Positions 15,855 through 27,200 of a DNA stretch of 64,000 bases are shown piece after piece. The position numbers and the translations under genes were made by a program. How positions within the stretch are numbered: position 1 is the first letter of the stretch; the number at the start of each line of letters is the position of its first letter. The DNA is taken from positions 24,199,352 through 24,263,351 of the forward strand of contig CANTUZ010000008.1 in assembly GCA_947846985.1 (NCBI GenBank), written 5' to 3'. The notes under the pieces were generated by a model. The model did not search any database. It worked only from the letters and a program-made list of their open reading frames with translations, and was not told the origin of the DNA. This DNA is from Fratercula arctica. Lineage: Eukaryota > Chordata > Aves > Charadriiformes > Alcidae.

Positions 15855-16294
15855 GTCCAGACTCCAATGTCTAAGAAAACATGTCGCCAAGACATTTCAG
15901 TGCCTGAACGGCCCCCTCAGGCCCTCCTTTGCACTCCTGGAGCTGCACTCAGCGACAAGGCTGCTCTGGCTAACACCTAGCACAAATAAGCGGTAACAGG
16001 CTGTCGCCCCCAAATATAACTAGGAGGGCTGCTCCTCATCAGTGAGATGTCACAGTTGATCCATTATTACCACACTAACATGGGTAAGCCGTCCCACCTG
16101 CCTAGCACCTCCATACACCCTGCAGCCTGGGCTTGTATAAGTCCATCCCAGCATCTCCTCAGACTTCCCCATAAACAAAAAGAGATTAAATCACAGAATA
16201 CCAGTTTGGGAGGGGCCTCAAAGATCATCTGGTCCAATCTTTCTTGGTAGAAACACAGTCTGGGCAAGATGGTCCTGACTCCAATTTCTAAGAA
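15855..16294. mobile_element. Inserted copy of CR1 3' end plus flank, bounded by direct repeats
   Basis: Bases 15,885-16,272 match 17,346-17,733 at a constant offset of 1,461. There are about six substitutions outside one 18-base block that differs completely. The right-hand copy runs on into a longer CR1 element, while this copy stops after about 82 bases of CR1. Here the segment is flanked by 'gactccaatgtctaagaa' (15,860-15,877) and 'gactccaatttctaagaa' (16,277-16,294). With four more matching bases outside, these make a 23-base direct repeat with two mismatches that resembles a target-site duplication. I infer that this copy is the derived one. Read on the minus strand it is a 5'-truncated CR1 3' end followed by about 306 bases of the donor's 3' flank, as expected for a 3' transduction. 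A non-LINE templated insertion is the alternative. No poly(A) lies at the minus-strand 3' end. Confidence 0.7.
16191..16272 (-). mobile_element. CR1 LINE 3'-terminal fragment (truncated)
   Basis: The fragment begins on the + strand with 'tcacagaataccagtttggg', the reverse complement of a CR1 3' terminus. It continues through the 'ctcaaagatcatctggtcc' segment found in the other CR1 copies of this window. It breaks off at 'gcaagatgg', where the donor copy continues. It forms the right part of the inserted segment. Confidence 0.8.
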
Positions 16295-16307
16295 TTTTGC
16301 TGTGGGG

Positions 16308-16325
16308 AAAAAAAAAAAAAAAAAA
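16308..16325. repeat. A18 homopolymer
   Basis: An A18 run 14 bases right of the right-hand direct repeat of the inserted segment. It lies on the wrong side to be the poly(A) tail of a minus-strand insertion, so I list it as a simple repeat. Confidence 0.85.
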
Positions 16326-17345
16326 GGCCACGTTCTTGTCAGGTAATAGGATTTAAGAACAGGCCTGCAAAAAGAGAGACACCTGTTGATCTCAACTACC
16401 TCTCAGGCCTCTAATTCTGTCCATTCCCTCACCCTCTTGTCTAAATGAATGTCTCTAATCATCTGCGTAATTCTACACAAAACGTGTAATTCTAACTTAA
16501 TAAACAAATGATGTAAGCACAGATGAAAATAATTTGTCATGAAAAATCAGATGATTGGTATCTTTGCCTTGGTCTGTTTGTTTTTAAACAGCTAATTGTG
16601 TGATACAGTAACTGTAAGCCAGTTTCCTCCCTGAGTGACCAGTGGATGGGCCTTCCCTGAGAACAACTGTTCACACACTGCTTCTACAGCGTTTTTCTCC
16701 GAGCTCCGCAATGTCTCACCCTCACCAGGATATTAATGTCAATATCCAGCAATCCTGTGGCAGAAGCCTGGCCCCAGAGAAAACAAAATTTCCCTCTCCC
16801 AGGATGTGTAGGAAATCAAATGCAAGTGAACAAAGGTGCATCAAAATGGCACACGTGCACTTAGGGGTTCACCCTGACTAACAGCTTGGCAGCCACGCTG
16901 CCTCCTCAGGATCTGCACACCCTCACAGAGAGGGCTGCTCTATGCTAAGCACAGGTCTTCCTCTACACAATATGTTATTTTAAATTCAGACAAGTCCAAC
17001 ACCCCAGAGGTACATCAGGATGGGTTTTGACTAACCTTGCTAGTGTGTGGCTTGCCCTTTTGTCATACCATCCTCTCATTTTCAGATAGCATTAAGAAAT
17101 TATTGGCAGCTGTTTGCTTTCTTCCCTTTCCCTCTTTTTTCCTGAAATGAAAAAGATAGTACCTAAGACCTGGGAACCTATTTCTCTGACCTTGCTGGTA
17201 GAAGCAGCCAATATTTTGAAAGTAAAAAGAAGGAAAAAAGAGAGCTAGTTAGAAATGTTAAATTCTTGTTTGGTTACAGAATACAAGTAACTCACCCATG
17301 GCTGAAGCCCTGTTTGCAGAGGGGGTTCCTCTGGGCCAGGTGTCC
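16326..17345. other. Spacer between the two duplicated segments, no gene seen
   Basis: About 1 kb of ordinary sequence between the two copies of the duplicated segment. Its reading frames are under 80 codons and resemble nothing I recognise. It has no terminal repeats or retroviral motifs that would make the duplicated segments long terminal repeats of one element. Confidence 0.6.
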
Positions 17346-17651
17346 CGCCAAGACATTTCAGTGCCTGAAGGGCCCCCTCAGGCCCTCCTTTGCACTCCTG
17401 GAGCTGCACTCAGCGACAAGGCTGCTCTGGCTAACACCTAGCACAAATAAGCGGTAACAGGCTGTCGCCCCCAAATATAACTAGGAGGCCTGTGAGATCA
17501 CGGGAAGATGTCACAGTTGATCCATTATTACCACACTAACATGGGTAAGCCGTCCCACCTGCCTAGCACCTCCATACACCCTGCAGCCTGGGCTTGTGTA
17601 AGTCCATCCCAGCATCTCCTCAGACTTCCCCATAAGCAAAAAGAGATTAAA
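17346..17651. repeat. Donor flank copied at 15,885-16,190
   Basis: A 306-base stretch directly downstream (in minus-strand terms) of the CR1 3' terminus at 17,652. It is present almost unchanged at 15,885-16,190. I do not recognise it as part of a known repeat family. Its presence next to a full CR1 3' end, and of the same joined arrangement in the shorter copy, shows that flank and CR1 were copied together. Confidence 0.75.
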
Positions 17652-18632
17652 TCACAGAATACCAGTTTGGGAGGGACCTCAAAGATCATCTGGTCCAATC
17701 TTTCTTGGTAGAAACACAGTCTATGCAAGATGGCCCAGCACCCTGTCCATCTGAATCTTAAAAGTGTCCAATGTTGGGGAATCCACCACTGCCCTGGGGA
17801 GATTATTCCAATAGCTGATTATTCTCACTGTGAAACATTTTCTCCTTGTGTCCAACTGGACTCTCCCCGGGAGTAACTTGTACCCATTACCCCTAGTCTT
17901 TTCCATGTGACTGCTTGTAAAAAGGATGTCTCCACCTTCTTTTTAGGCACCCTTTAAATACTGTAACTTGGTGATAAGGTCTTCCCTAAGCCTTCTTTTC
18001 TCAAGGCTGAGCAAACCCAGTTCTCTCACCCTTTCATTATATGTCAGTCTTCCCAGGCCTTTGATCATCATTGTGGCCCTTCTCTGGACCTTCTTCAGCC
18101 GGTTCACATCTTTTTTGTGTAGCGGGGACCAAAACTGAACGCAGCATTCCAGGTGTAGCCTCACCAGTGCCGAGTAGAGTGGTTATCTCTGCTGGTGATG
18201 CCCTTGTCCATGTGACCCAGCATCCTGTTGGCTTTAATTGCAAACTTCATCAGTGTATGCTTGATCCCAACACCCAGGTAATTTATGAAGATATTAAACA
18301 GCGTTGGGCCCAGTATCCATCCTTAGGGGACCTCACTTGTAACAGGTTGCCAGTTTGAAAAGGAGCTATTTACCACCACCCTCTGGGTGTGGCCTGTCAG
18401 CCAGTTCCCCACCCACCGCACAGACCACTTGTCTAGACCGTAACGCATGAGTTTCTCTAGGAGGCGGCTGTGGGGAACTGTTTCGAAAGCCTTGGAGAAA
18501 TTCAGGCAAACCATGTCCACCTGTCGCCCCCCATCAACCGAGCAGGTTACTTTGTTGTAGAAGGGGGTCAGGTTTGTCAAGCACAATTTGTCCTTAGTGA
18601 ATCCATGCTGGCTTTTCCCATTATTATACATA
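17652..18632 (-). mobile_element. CR1 LINE, 5'-truncated, internally deleted ORF2
   Basis: A minus-strand CR1 non-LTR retrotransposon. From its 5' side (high coordinates) it encodes the reverse-transcriptase segment starting near 'GFTKDKLCLTNL', followed by 'DMVCLNFSKAFETVPHSRL', 'KWSVRWVGNWLTG' and 'WQPVTSEVP'. At about 18,240 the frame jumps from 'LMKFA' straight to 'KANRMLGHM', so the part that should hold the catalytic 'FADD' motif and roughly the next 100 residues is missing. A frameshift follows near 18,180. The C-terminal part '[13 protein letters not shown]' to '[15 protein letters not shown]' and 'TVRIISYWNNLPRAVVDS' is recognisable. The 3' end is 'tcacagaat' on the + strand. The element is dead. 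Upstream of 18,632 the sequence becomes AT-rich and unrelated. Confidence 0.93.
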
Positions 18633-21600
18633 AATTAATTTAATTTATTTTATACAAATTAATATGCAGTAGGTCACAACACTCACTTTTCACTGAATTC
18701 CTAGTAGGGATTACAAACCACTTACCAGTCCCCCAAGAACACTGCATATACCCTGCGTTTCCTCAGGATATGAGTTGATAGATTATGTCATCCAGGTGGC
18801 TATTGCTGTTAGCCAGAATGTCTCCACATGACTCAACCAATTAAGTTAGGCTTTAATCTTATAAACCCCTCCACTGGAGGGTGTTGTGGCTTGAGGAAAG
18901 ATATGGTGGCTTGAACAGGTCACTGGCTCTGTTTAGGCTATGTTGGGGGGAGGGGGTGGTGGTGGCGGCGGCTCTTGAAAGGAGAAGGAATAATATCTGT
19001 GTTGGCTTTGTTAGGCTCTTTCTGACAGCTTTGAGCCTATTACTCAGTTTCAAGAAAGTTTGACAGAGGCTTAAAATGCTGTTTTAGCACAAATGTTGTG
19101 AAAATGGGTAGTGGGGGAGATGAACTAAATGAGTGTCTTTACTGGGGGTGTGTGGATTATTCCAATGCAAAAGAAATAGTCAGGTGAGTAGGAGTTACAA
19201 CTCTGTAGTGGTTTTCTGACAGAGAAAGAAGGCTCTAAAAACTGGTCCTTGTTCCAACTTGGATGCAAACTGCAGTTCTTTGTCTGTGCTTTTGTAAGTT
19301 CATACTCACTTAACTTTCTCACCTAGTAGAAATACATAGCTTGATTTTTATTTCAGTGGAAAGAACAGTACAATGTAGAGAACTTGGCTTATTTTTTTAA
19401 TTGTGGAAGATGCATGCATAACATAGTGAAACAGAATAGTTAGTAAAATACAATGGGCTCTTGGATTACTCATAAACACAGTAAAGTTAACTACTCACGT
19501 GTCATTCAGTTATTTATAAAGCAATTAATAAGAGCTAGAGTAATGATCCTAATTTTTAAGGTACAGTAAAGAAAAAAAAAACACAAGAAGCTTGAGTTAT
19601 GTTAAACCTGATACTTCTATTGTCATTTATGATTTTTAAATGAAATATTGTAGATAGTACTGACTTGTATTTGCTCATAATTCTAGCCTCAGATAGTTCT
19701 AAATCTAATGCTGGATGTAAAGTAAAACCAAGTTGCATAAATTCCTGGAAACTAGAAATAAAATATTGTTCTTCAGGCTTAGATGGATAAATCTTTTAAT
19801 TACGTGTTTTATAAAGAAGTACAATCTCAACAAAGATTGATTAGTCTGCTAAATGCTGAAAGTTCTGGATATGATTGGTTCCTACAATATGTTTTAGATC
19901 AATTTATACTTTTTGTTTCTCCACACTATTTAGTACACAGTGATTTATTTTTTTAATAGCATTTTTCAGATATTCAGGATGCAATCTACCAGATATCATT
20001 GGCAAGAAGCTCTTTCTGCCCTTCACGTTTATCTGAAGAACTAGTCAGGCATGTAGGGATCTGCTAAAAAGGAAATCACACCAAAATTTATGGCAGTTCT
20101 GCATATGTTGGTATAGAATTGCGCCTTAATGAGTGTTAAGAGTTGGGGTTTTTTTTCCTCTTGTGTTAGGTTCCAACTGTTGTGTGCTGCTATATATTTT
20201 CTGATGGATCAAGAAATCATTAGTTATTACAAATTTTACTCAACATAATAAAGTATATATGTTAATCAGCCTCTTAGACCTTCCATTGCTTCATGCTTCT
20301 TTGTGATTCTGATCTTAAAAACAAAATCTGAAATTGTTCTCCTATATTATGCAGACTATGTAGAACCAAAATATTCCATCCTTTTTTGAGCATACCAGCA
20401 GTGACAAGTAACAAATGGCTGGTACAGTTATTTAACTAAGTACTCTGAAGATATTGTATTGCGCTATTTGTATCTTTTGTGTTGCATATCTGTGGGTGCT
20501 TAAAGTCTTTGTAAGAACAGCTTGTTGTTCCCTTACAGAACAGACTGTTTTCTTACCTCTGATCTATGAGATCTGTTTAAAAATATGCTTTGTTGTTAAA
20601 ATATTTTTGGACACAGATTGTACCAGAAACTACTAAACTTGTCAAGGAACACAAAAGTCTTTACTTGCTGTACGAAGTATGAAAGTACATCCTACCAGGA
20701 CTTAAGCAGCTTACTCAAAATGAAATTTGTGCTATAGAGGCTGAAACAGATGGACCTTAAAATCAGTTATCATCAAGTAATATTTTTATATTGGAACACT
20801 TTTCAGTAATCAGAAGTTGGCATATCTGGATAACATATGCCCCCCTTTACATTTCACTTTTTTCGAAGCCTTTTTTTTCTAGTCATTCTAAGTGAGACAG
20901 TTACCACTCAAACAGCAAATGCAGTACCAAAATTTTGCATTTCTTCCTGTTGCAGAAACTCCTCCACATGTGGGAAGGAAAGAACCATGAAAGCCCATTT
21001 CATGAAACCACAGTAAAAATTACACTTGTGGCATGGTCAGAGAACCTGCATGTGTGCCACAGCATAAGAAAACAGCAATGCATGTCAAGGCTGGTATTTA
21101 CGTACCAGACCAAGGCCCTACTTAGGCATTCAAAGTCAATTTGGGATTGTTTCACCCTTTCTACAGAAAGGTTTGTGCCACTCTTGGTGGAACCCAAACC
21201 CAATCTTGGCTCTTTGAAAGAAAATGAAGAGGATAAATGAAAAGCTTATTTTCTGTCAGGCAGACTAACATCATTTCATACACTCAAACCAGACCCATTT
21301 CTCATAAAGTACAAAATGTAGAGCACCCCTTCTGCACACTGAAAGATTACTTATTTATATTTAGCAGTGTTCCCCTGGGGAGCAGGTAGCTAATGTTCAG
21401 ACATCTGAGCTCTTTGCAGTACTAAATTATCTTCTGTTAGTCCCTATTGAGCATGTGTCAGTGAACCCAATATAAAAGCAGAGTTCAGCACTGTAGTTAT
21501 TTTTTGGAGGCAATCTTTAGAGAAAGATGTATTTATCAGGTGGAACTCAGAAGGGGCAAAAAAGATGACTACGCAAGCAGCTGACTTTAGATGTATTTAC

Positions 21601-22874
21601 TACTTGATGGTGAAGTAGCCCGGGAGAGTCTGTTTTTTGCCCTGACATTTGAATTTCTAGCTTGGAAGTTCTCTAGGATGCTACTGTGCAATTTGGATAA
21701 TGAGGTGAAGTCTCTGTGCTCAAAGAGCAATTAAGACTGGCTTTGTTATCTCTTTTGCAACCCAGGGGAGTGAAGGCTTGTCTGGCTATCACAGGGTACA
21801 TAAATAATGGGGTAGTCTTGGGGAGCCAGGACAGCCCTGCTTTTCGTCAGCAGATACAGTAAAATCAAGACAACAGAGACTTTGTGTAGTTCTTTGTTTC
21901 CTTGAGAGGCTACCATGCCCGATAATTGTCCTTTGCCTCATTACCTGTGAAATGCATATTAAAGTTGACACCCCTGCATATGTTAATGAAGATTTTAGAG
22001 ATCATGCTAAACATATATGACTATAGCACTCGTCTCTCCACCCAAATCATACTACACATCACCTAGGGGATGGAAGCCTCATAATTTTAGGGATAAAAGG
22101 ATAGAGAAAATGACTGTTAAATTGAGAGAGAAGAAACTTGATACCTGATGGACCAGTCGATGGGCTGTGTTCTCTTCCCCCACCCCAGGCAGGGATGCCT
22201 TTCTGGGTAAATGCTGCACCTTCCACCCTCTGGTGAATGTTACCCTTGGTTGTTGTACTATCATTATTTTTGCTAGCAATATTAACCTTAATTAATTAGT
22301 AATATTGTAGTTAGAGAATTTATCAATGTCAATCTCAAATCTGCTACTATTGCTCTCAATAAAATAACTAATTTCGATTATTTGTGAAATCTGACTCAGT
22401 GAAAGTCCTTTGGTGGGACTCTGATAGTAAATCAGTGAAAGTCCTGGGACTCTGACAGACAAATATCGAAACTACAGTCCTTTTAACGCAACAGCTACCT
22501 TGCAGCTGATCCTAAGGAAATCATTGCTGTTAATAGGCAGCAGTGTCCTGTGTCCTCATACAGCAGTTGCTTTCCCTCCTCTGGTGAAGAGATTGCAGCA
22601 AAAAAATAAAACCACGTGCATGCATGAATGCACTATCACCTTACTCATCCCCACTGCCCCCATAAAATACATATCCCATGTGGGCCAACTGGGATTCAGC
22701 TCTCAGGTGCTCTCTGATGACAAACAGCAATGCGGTGGGTGCTGGCTGTTGTCCTATATCCAGCTGTTCACAAGTCTGCCGGCAGGCTCTTCACCACCTG
22801 TTTAAGCAGCAATTAAACTTCTTGCTGCTTTCTGGATTGCTTCCTTGAAGCCTTGGAGCTGGTAGAGGTAAGGG
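18633..22874. other. Intergenic region, no gene seen
   Basis: The sequence between the two larger CR1 elements. It has no supported gene. Frames of up to about 101 codons (for example 20,935-21,240) lack recognisable domains. A CCAA-TATAAAA-like string lies at about 21,467-21,477, but there is no open frame or splice context to make it a promoter call. A short tandem duplication lies at 22,396-22,466. Confidence 0.55.
22396..22466. repeat. Imperfect 36-base tandem duplication
   Basis: 'tcagtgaaagtcc' followed by 'gggactctga' occurs twice, at 22,396 and 22,432. The second copy lacks a few bases ('tttggt') in the middle. This is simple local duplication. Confidence 0.75.
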
Positions 22875-23660
22875 TGGGCTGCCTAGAAGGGCTGCTGGTG
22901 CTTAGCTGGGTCCAGGCTCTTTGTGGCAGCAAGTCCATGCAACGCTACAGGCTTAGGGAACAGTGGCTGGAGAGCTGCCTGGCAGAAAAGGACCTGGGGG
23001 TGTTGGTTGACCACCAGCTGAATATGAGCCAGCAGTGCGTGCCCAGGTGGCCAAGGCGGCCAACAGCATCCTGGCCTGTTCCTATCAGGAACAGTGTGGC
23101 CAGCAGGACTTGGGAATTGATCGTCCCCCTGTACTTGGCACTGGTGAGGCTGCACCTTGAACAGTGTGTCCAGTTTTGGGCCCTTCACTACAAGAAATTG
23201 AGGTGCTGGAGCAGGTCCAGAGAAGGGCAACAAAGCCGGTGAGGTGTCTGGAGAACAAGTCTTATGAGGAGCGGCTGAGGGAACTGGGGTTGTTTAGCCT
23301 GGAGAAAAGGAAGCTGAGGAGAGACCTTAGCACCCTCTACAACTACCTGAAAGGAGGTTGTAGAGAGGTGGGCGTCAGTCTCTTCTCCCAAATACCAAGT
23401 GACAGGATAAAAGGAAGTGGCCTCAAGTTGAACCAGGGGAGGTTTAGGATATTAGGAAAAATCTCTTCACTGAAAGGTTTGTCAAGCATTGGAACAGGCT
23501 GCCCAGGGAAGTGGTGGAGTCACCATCCCAGAAGGTATTTAAAAGACGGGTAGATGTGGTGCTGAGAGACATGGTTCAGTGGTGGACTTGGCAGTGCTAG
23601 ATGAATGGTTGGACTAAAGGATCTTAAAGGTCTCTTCCAACCTAAACGACTCTGTGATTC
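22875..23660 (+). mobile_element. CR1 LINE 3' portion (ORF2 C-terminus and 3' UTR)
   Basis: The + strand encodes the C-terminal part of CR1 ORF2 in two frames. The first carries 'WLESCLAEKDLGVLVDHQLN' and '[20 protein letters not shown]' (to about 23,190). After a frameshift the second continues with '[20 protein letters not shown]', '[20 protein letters not shown]' and '[18 protein letters not shown]'. The 3' UTR ends in 'ggatcttaaaggtctcttcc' and 'ctctgtgattc' at about 23,660. The element is 5'-truncated and cannot encode an active protein. It ends roughly 160 bases before the CpG-rich ZC3H15 promoter region starts, so it may set the left limit of that promoter. Confidence 0.92.
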
Positions 23661-23910
23661 AACACCCTGCTCGCTTGCAGGTCACTGTCTCTCAAGCTGG
23701 TGCTAAGCGCAGCTCTATCCAGCAGCCGCTCGTGAAGGGAACCGGCCACAGTTCTCACTGGGGAACCCCTCCCTGGCCACCGGAAGGCGGCTGTCCCAGT
23801 GCCACAGAAGGGGAATTCGGTTGACGTTGGCGCTCTGTGGCCCCCATCCCTCCTCCCTCAACCACCTCCCTGGCCCTCGGCAGGCTCTTCTCAGCCCCTC
23901 CCGGGCCCGC

Positions 23911-23927
23911 CCAATCCCGTGACGTCA
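23911..23927 (+). promoter_or_regulatory. CCAAT box next to CRE palindrome
   Basis: 'ccaat' at 23,911-23,915 is followed by 'tgacgtca' at 23,920-23,927, the perfect consensus for CREB/ATF factors, with a CpG at its centre. CCAAT is the NF-Y motif, and NF-Y and CRE sites are often paired in CpG-island promoters. Binding here is inferred from motif and position only. Confidence 0.55.
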
Positions 23928-24144
23928 GCCGGAGCGCCCGGCCGTCGCCCCACCGCGCGCTGCCTGCCGGGACATAATTGGGCCCTCGCGCGCTGTCTAG
24001 CCTCCAGCGCGCGGCCTTCTCAGTCTGCCCCGCGGCCGCCGGCCTTGCCAGCGGCACCCGTTGCGCCTCGCCGGCGGCGCCGTCCAGTCCCCGCGGCCCT
24101 GAGAGCCCCTGAGCGAGAGCCGAGGCCGCTCCGCCCTCCCCGCC

Positions 24145-24222
24145 ATGCCCCCCAAGAAGCAGCAGCAGCCGGCGGGGGGCAGCAAGAAGGCGGACCAGAA
24201 GAAGAAGGAGAAGATCATCGAG
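24145..24222 (+). CDS. ZC3H15: ZC3H15 coding exon 1
   Basis: Encodes residues 1-26, '[20 protein letters not shown]' onward to 'KEKIIE'. Donor 'gag|gtgagg', phase 0. It is very GC-rich compared with the other exons because it lies in the promoter CpG island. The '[12 protein letters not shown]' stretch is one residue longer than the human form I recall. Confidence 0.95.
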
Positions 24223-27200
24223 GTGAGGCGGGCAGGGCCCAGCAGGGTCCAGGGGCGCTACTCTCCCGCCGCAGCCCTCTCCCTGCCCCTGCTGGGGCCT
24301 GCCGCTTCCCTTCGGAGGCGGGCATCTCTTTCCCTGCGGGGGCACGGACGCCTCTGCCGGCGGCCGCTAGCCTCCCCAAAAGCCGGCAGCGAGGCCCGCA
24401 GGCCGCCTCTTCAGCCGAAGCGGCCAAGGGAAAACTTTTTGAAAACAGTGGAGGGGTACGCGCAGGCACACCTTGTCGGTGCTGTAACCCAGCCCAGAAG
24501 CACGTTCCGGGTTCCCTTCGCGGCCCCAGCGCTGCCCAGATCTGTCAGATCACCGACCGTTGCACTTTAAGTTGTGCTGATGGCCACTGTGCTTCTTGGG
24601 CTGGGGGTTGGGTTTTCAGCCTGGATATTTTATGCCCAGAGCTGTCTCTGTACTGCGACTGATCTGACAGGAGTGCTCTTCCTTTTTATTTTTCTTTTTT
24701 TCCTTTTCTCTCACCCTTTCCCGTCTCTGTGTTCTATGTCTTCCTGTATTTTCTGAGTCCGGCTCATAGAGGTTGAATACAAAATAATTTTCAGATTACT
24801 CAGTAATATATTGTATTCTATTTAAACTTCTGATACTCAATTCCGTGGGAAAACCAGATTTAAAAAAACCCAACCTGCTAAAGGTATGTATGTCAGTTAT
24901 TAGCATAGTCATGCAAATCTTCCACTATAATGAAAAAAAGGTGATGTTGAGGGTACAAGCAAAGAGCAGTTACAGAAAATTAAATGTTTGCCTGCATCTA
25001 TTAGCAAGAAAGTTAGCAGCTGCTCAGCTGTTTTAAGCAGAATATCCATGTAATGCAAGTGTTCTTTTAAGTTTAGCACTGCAGAATACTGTTTCTATGT
25101 TCTTTGCAAGTCTTAGGTTAGACTGGTTGCTCTCTTTCTCTGCTAGCTTCAGAGTTTCTGATGTTCTTGCTAAATCCAGCTACATACAAAAAATCTGCTT
25201 TCTGTTACAAAATTAAAATGTAGCTGAAAGGGGAAAAACTTGCACAGATTATTAACAATAATTTATTACATAATTCAAATATGCAAAGACTATATATTCC
25301 ATGTGGCATTTGCCACAGAAATCAAGTGTGTGAATGATCTGTTTTTGTTCCAAACTAGTTATTTTGACAAATTACAGACTTTTCAGATTAGCATAAAGTA
25401 ACAGAGGACTAGCTGCTGTTGATAGGGGATACGTTGTAAATGAAAACAGGGTGACTCTGATTTGGAACTGCTTATTCTCTAATTCTTTTATAATATATTT
25501 TTGGTTTGTTGGAGTTCCAAAGGTATGTTTGGACTGAAGTGTTATCACTAGATGAACATCTGTTACTTGTTCCTGGAAGGAAAAAAGGTGGTATCAAATC
25601 AAAGGCATGGATAGGTTTTTAATATAGGTATTTCAGGTAAAAAAATAATTTATGCTTCATGTACTTGTGTGAAAGTGAACTATCTTTTTTTAATGGAATT
25701 TTTAATAGGTTTGGTATAGAAATGCACCCATAACAATAAAACTTCAGGTATAGAGGAAGCATCAGTTCAGGCAGTAAACAGAAACTACTTTCAGTGGAAT
25801 TTCGGAGATATAAACACCTGTCTGGAATTGACATGGGGAAAGGCTTCAAATTAGTACAGTTAGAAAATGAAAAGCTTAAAATACTTGAAAATAAAAAGTA
25901 ATATGTTATATGCAGCGCTATTCATCTGTATAACATAATTCTATAACATTTATAGATGAATACTTGAACAGAAAAGTAGTAAGTGATTACAAGTAGACAG
26001 GGGAAAAAAAACAGTATTTATGGCTATTCAGTCTTCATATTTTCCTTAGATGTTAATTGTGTAGTAATCAAAAACATCTTATCCTTTTTGTCTTGAGAAG
26101 CCTGAAAACACTGTGTGTATATGCTCCCACAAATACTTGGATACAAGTAGGTCTGGTGATAAAAGCAATAGCTCGCACAAAAGCAGCATTTAGTATGTTC
26201 TTTTGAAAAGCAAATTTTAAAGATGATCTGAGTGGTCTAAATATTGTCAGTCATGTTTCTTGGATTCTTTATGTTGATGGAGAAAATTGTGTTTAACTGA
26301 AAACTGGAGAGGAATGGCAAGACTGGGGCTTTTTGGTTGCTTGGTGATGGTTTTTTTTGGTAACAGACTTGTTACAGCTGTTGGACAGTTTCAATTAATT
26401 TGGCTGTATTTATCCCTTGATTTCAGGACAAAACATTTGGCCTAAAGAATAAAAAAGGTGCAAAACAACAAAAATTTATCAAGGCTGTGACTCACCAAGT
26501 TAAATTTGGTCAGCAAAATCCACGTCAGGTAAGCATTTATTCTGTAATGTTTTCTTACTGTATAGTGAAATCGTCTTTCACTATACATATAGACTGTGAT
26601 ATAATACTGAAGTAGAAAAAAGTTGAGATGTTACTTGCCTGATGTATTGTGATTAACACAGATTTAAATAGATAGTCTTCTTGCAAAGCCTGCGTAGCTG
26701 AGAATTATGTACCAAAACCCCTAAACTCAAGTAATAACGGTGTGTGTTTCTTTACACAGTATTCTAATTAGGTAACATAATTCAGTTTATGGTATACCTG
26801 AAACAGTGAACCGTTAAAATAAGAGCAGTTGTTACTAATATTAAAATTGGACTTGGGGGAAGATTAAAAAATGCATAAGCCCATACGTGCTGTTTGTTTT
26901 ATTTATGGAAGTATTTATTATAATACTCCTATGTTATATGTATGGAAGCCTGCATCTATTTGGTGAACTGGTCAAAGAAAATTAAATTTTGAGCCACTGT
27001 CTACTAGTCTGCTCTTTTGTATAATGAAGTAAAGTATGATGTGGCTGAGATAAATGTTTAGATTACACTTAGTCAGAAAGCACAAATTTCATGAAAATAC
27101 TTTTATAATGGAAGTGAGCCAGGTCTCTTATTCCTATGGTGCTAGGGAAGCTAGTTGCTAAGTATTCATGCAGATTCCTGTTCTATGAATAAACCTGTAG

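Larger units (their letters stand above)
23820..24430 (+). promoter_or_regulatory. ZC3H15: CpG-rich promoter of ZC3H15
   Basis: A sharp rise in G+C and CpG content in otherwise AT-rich DNA spans the ZC3H15 start codon and first exon. There is no TATA box at a plausible distance. A CCAAT box (23,911-23,915) and a full CRE palindrome (23,920-23,927) lie about 220 bases before the ATG. I see no ATG in the roughly 300 bases before 24,145. These are the usual marks of a broadly expressed housekeeping promoter. The exact transcription start cannot be read from sequence. Confidence 0.8.

Noticed and set aside
15885..17733. The pair of ~388-base direct repeats as LTRs of a retroviral element
   Set aside because: The right ends of both copies lie inside CR1 sequence, and the right copy continues into a longer CR1. 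The 1 kb between them has no coding remains, primer-binding site or polypurine tract that I can see.
21467..21477. CCAA-TATAAAA string as a promoter
   Set aside because: There is no initiator context, open frame or splice site nearby. Such strings are common in AT-rich DNA.
23755..24662. Long reading frames on both strands around ZC3H15 exon 1 (up to 287 codons)
   Set aside because: They are proline/arginine/alanine-rich by-products of the CpG island. The real frame is the short exon 1, which splices cleanly into the ZC3H15 frame.
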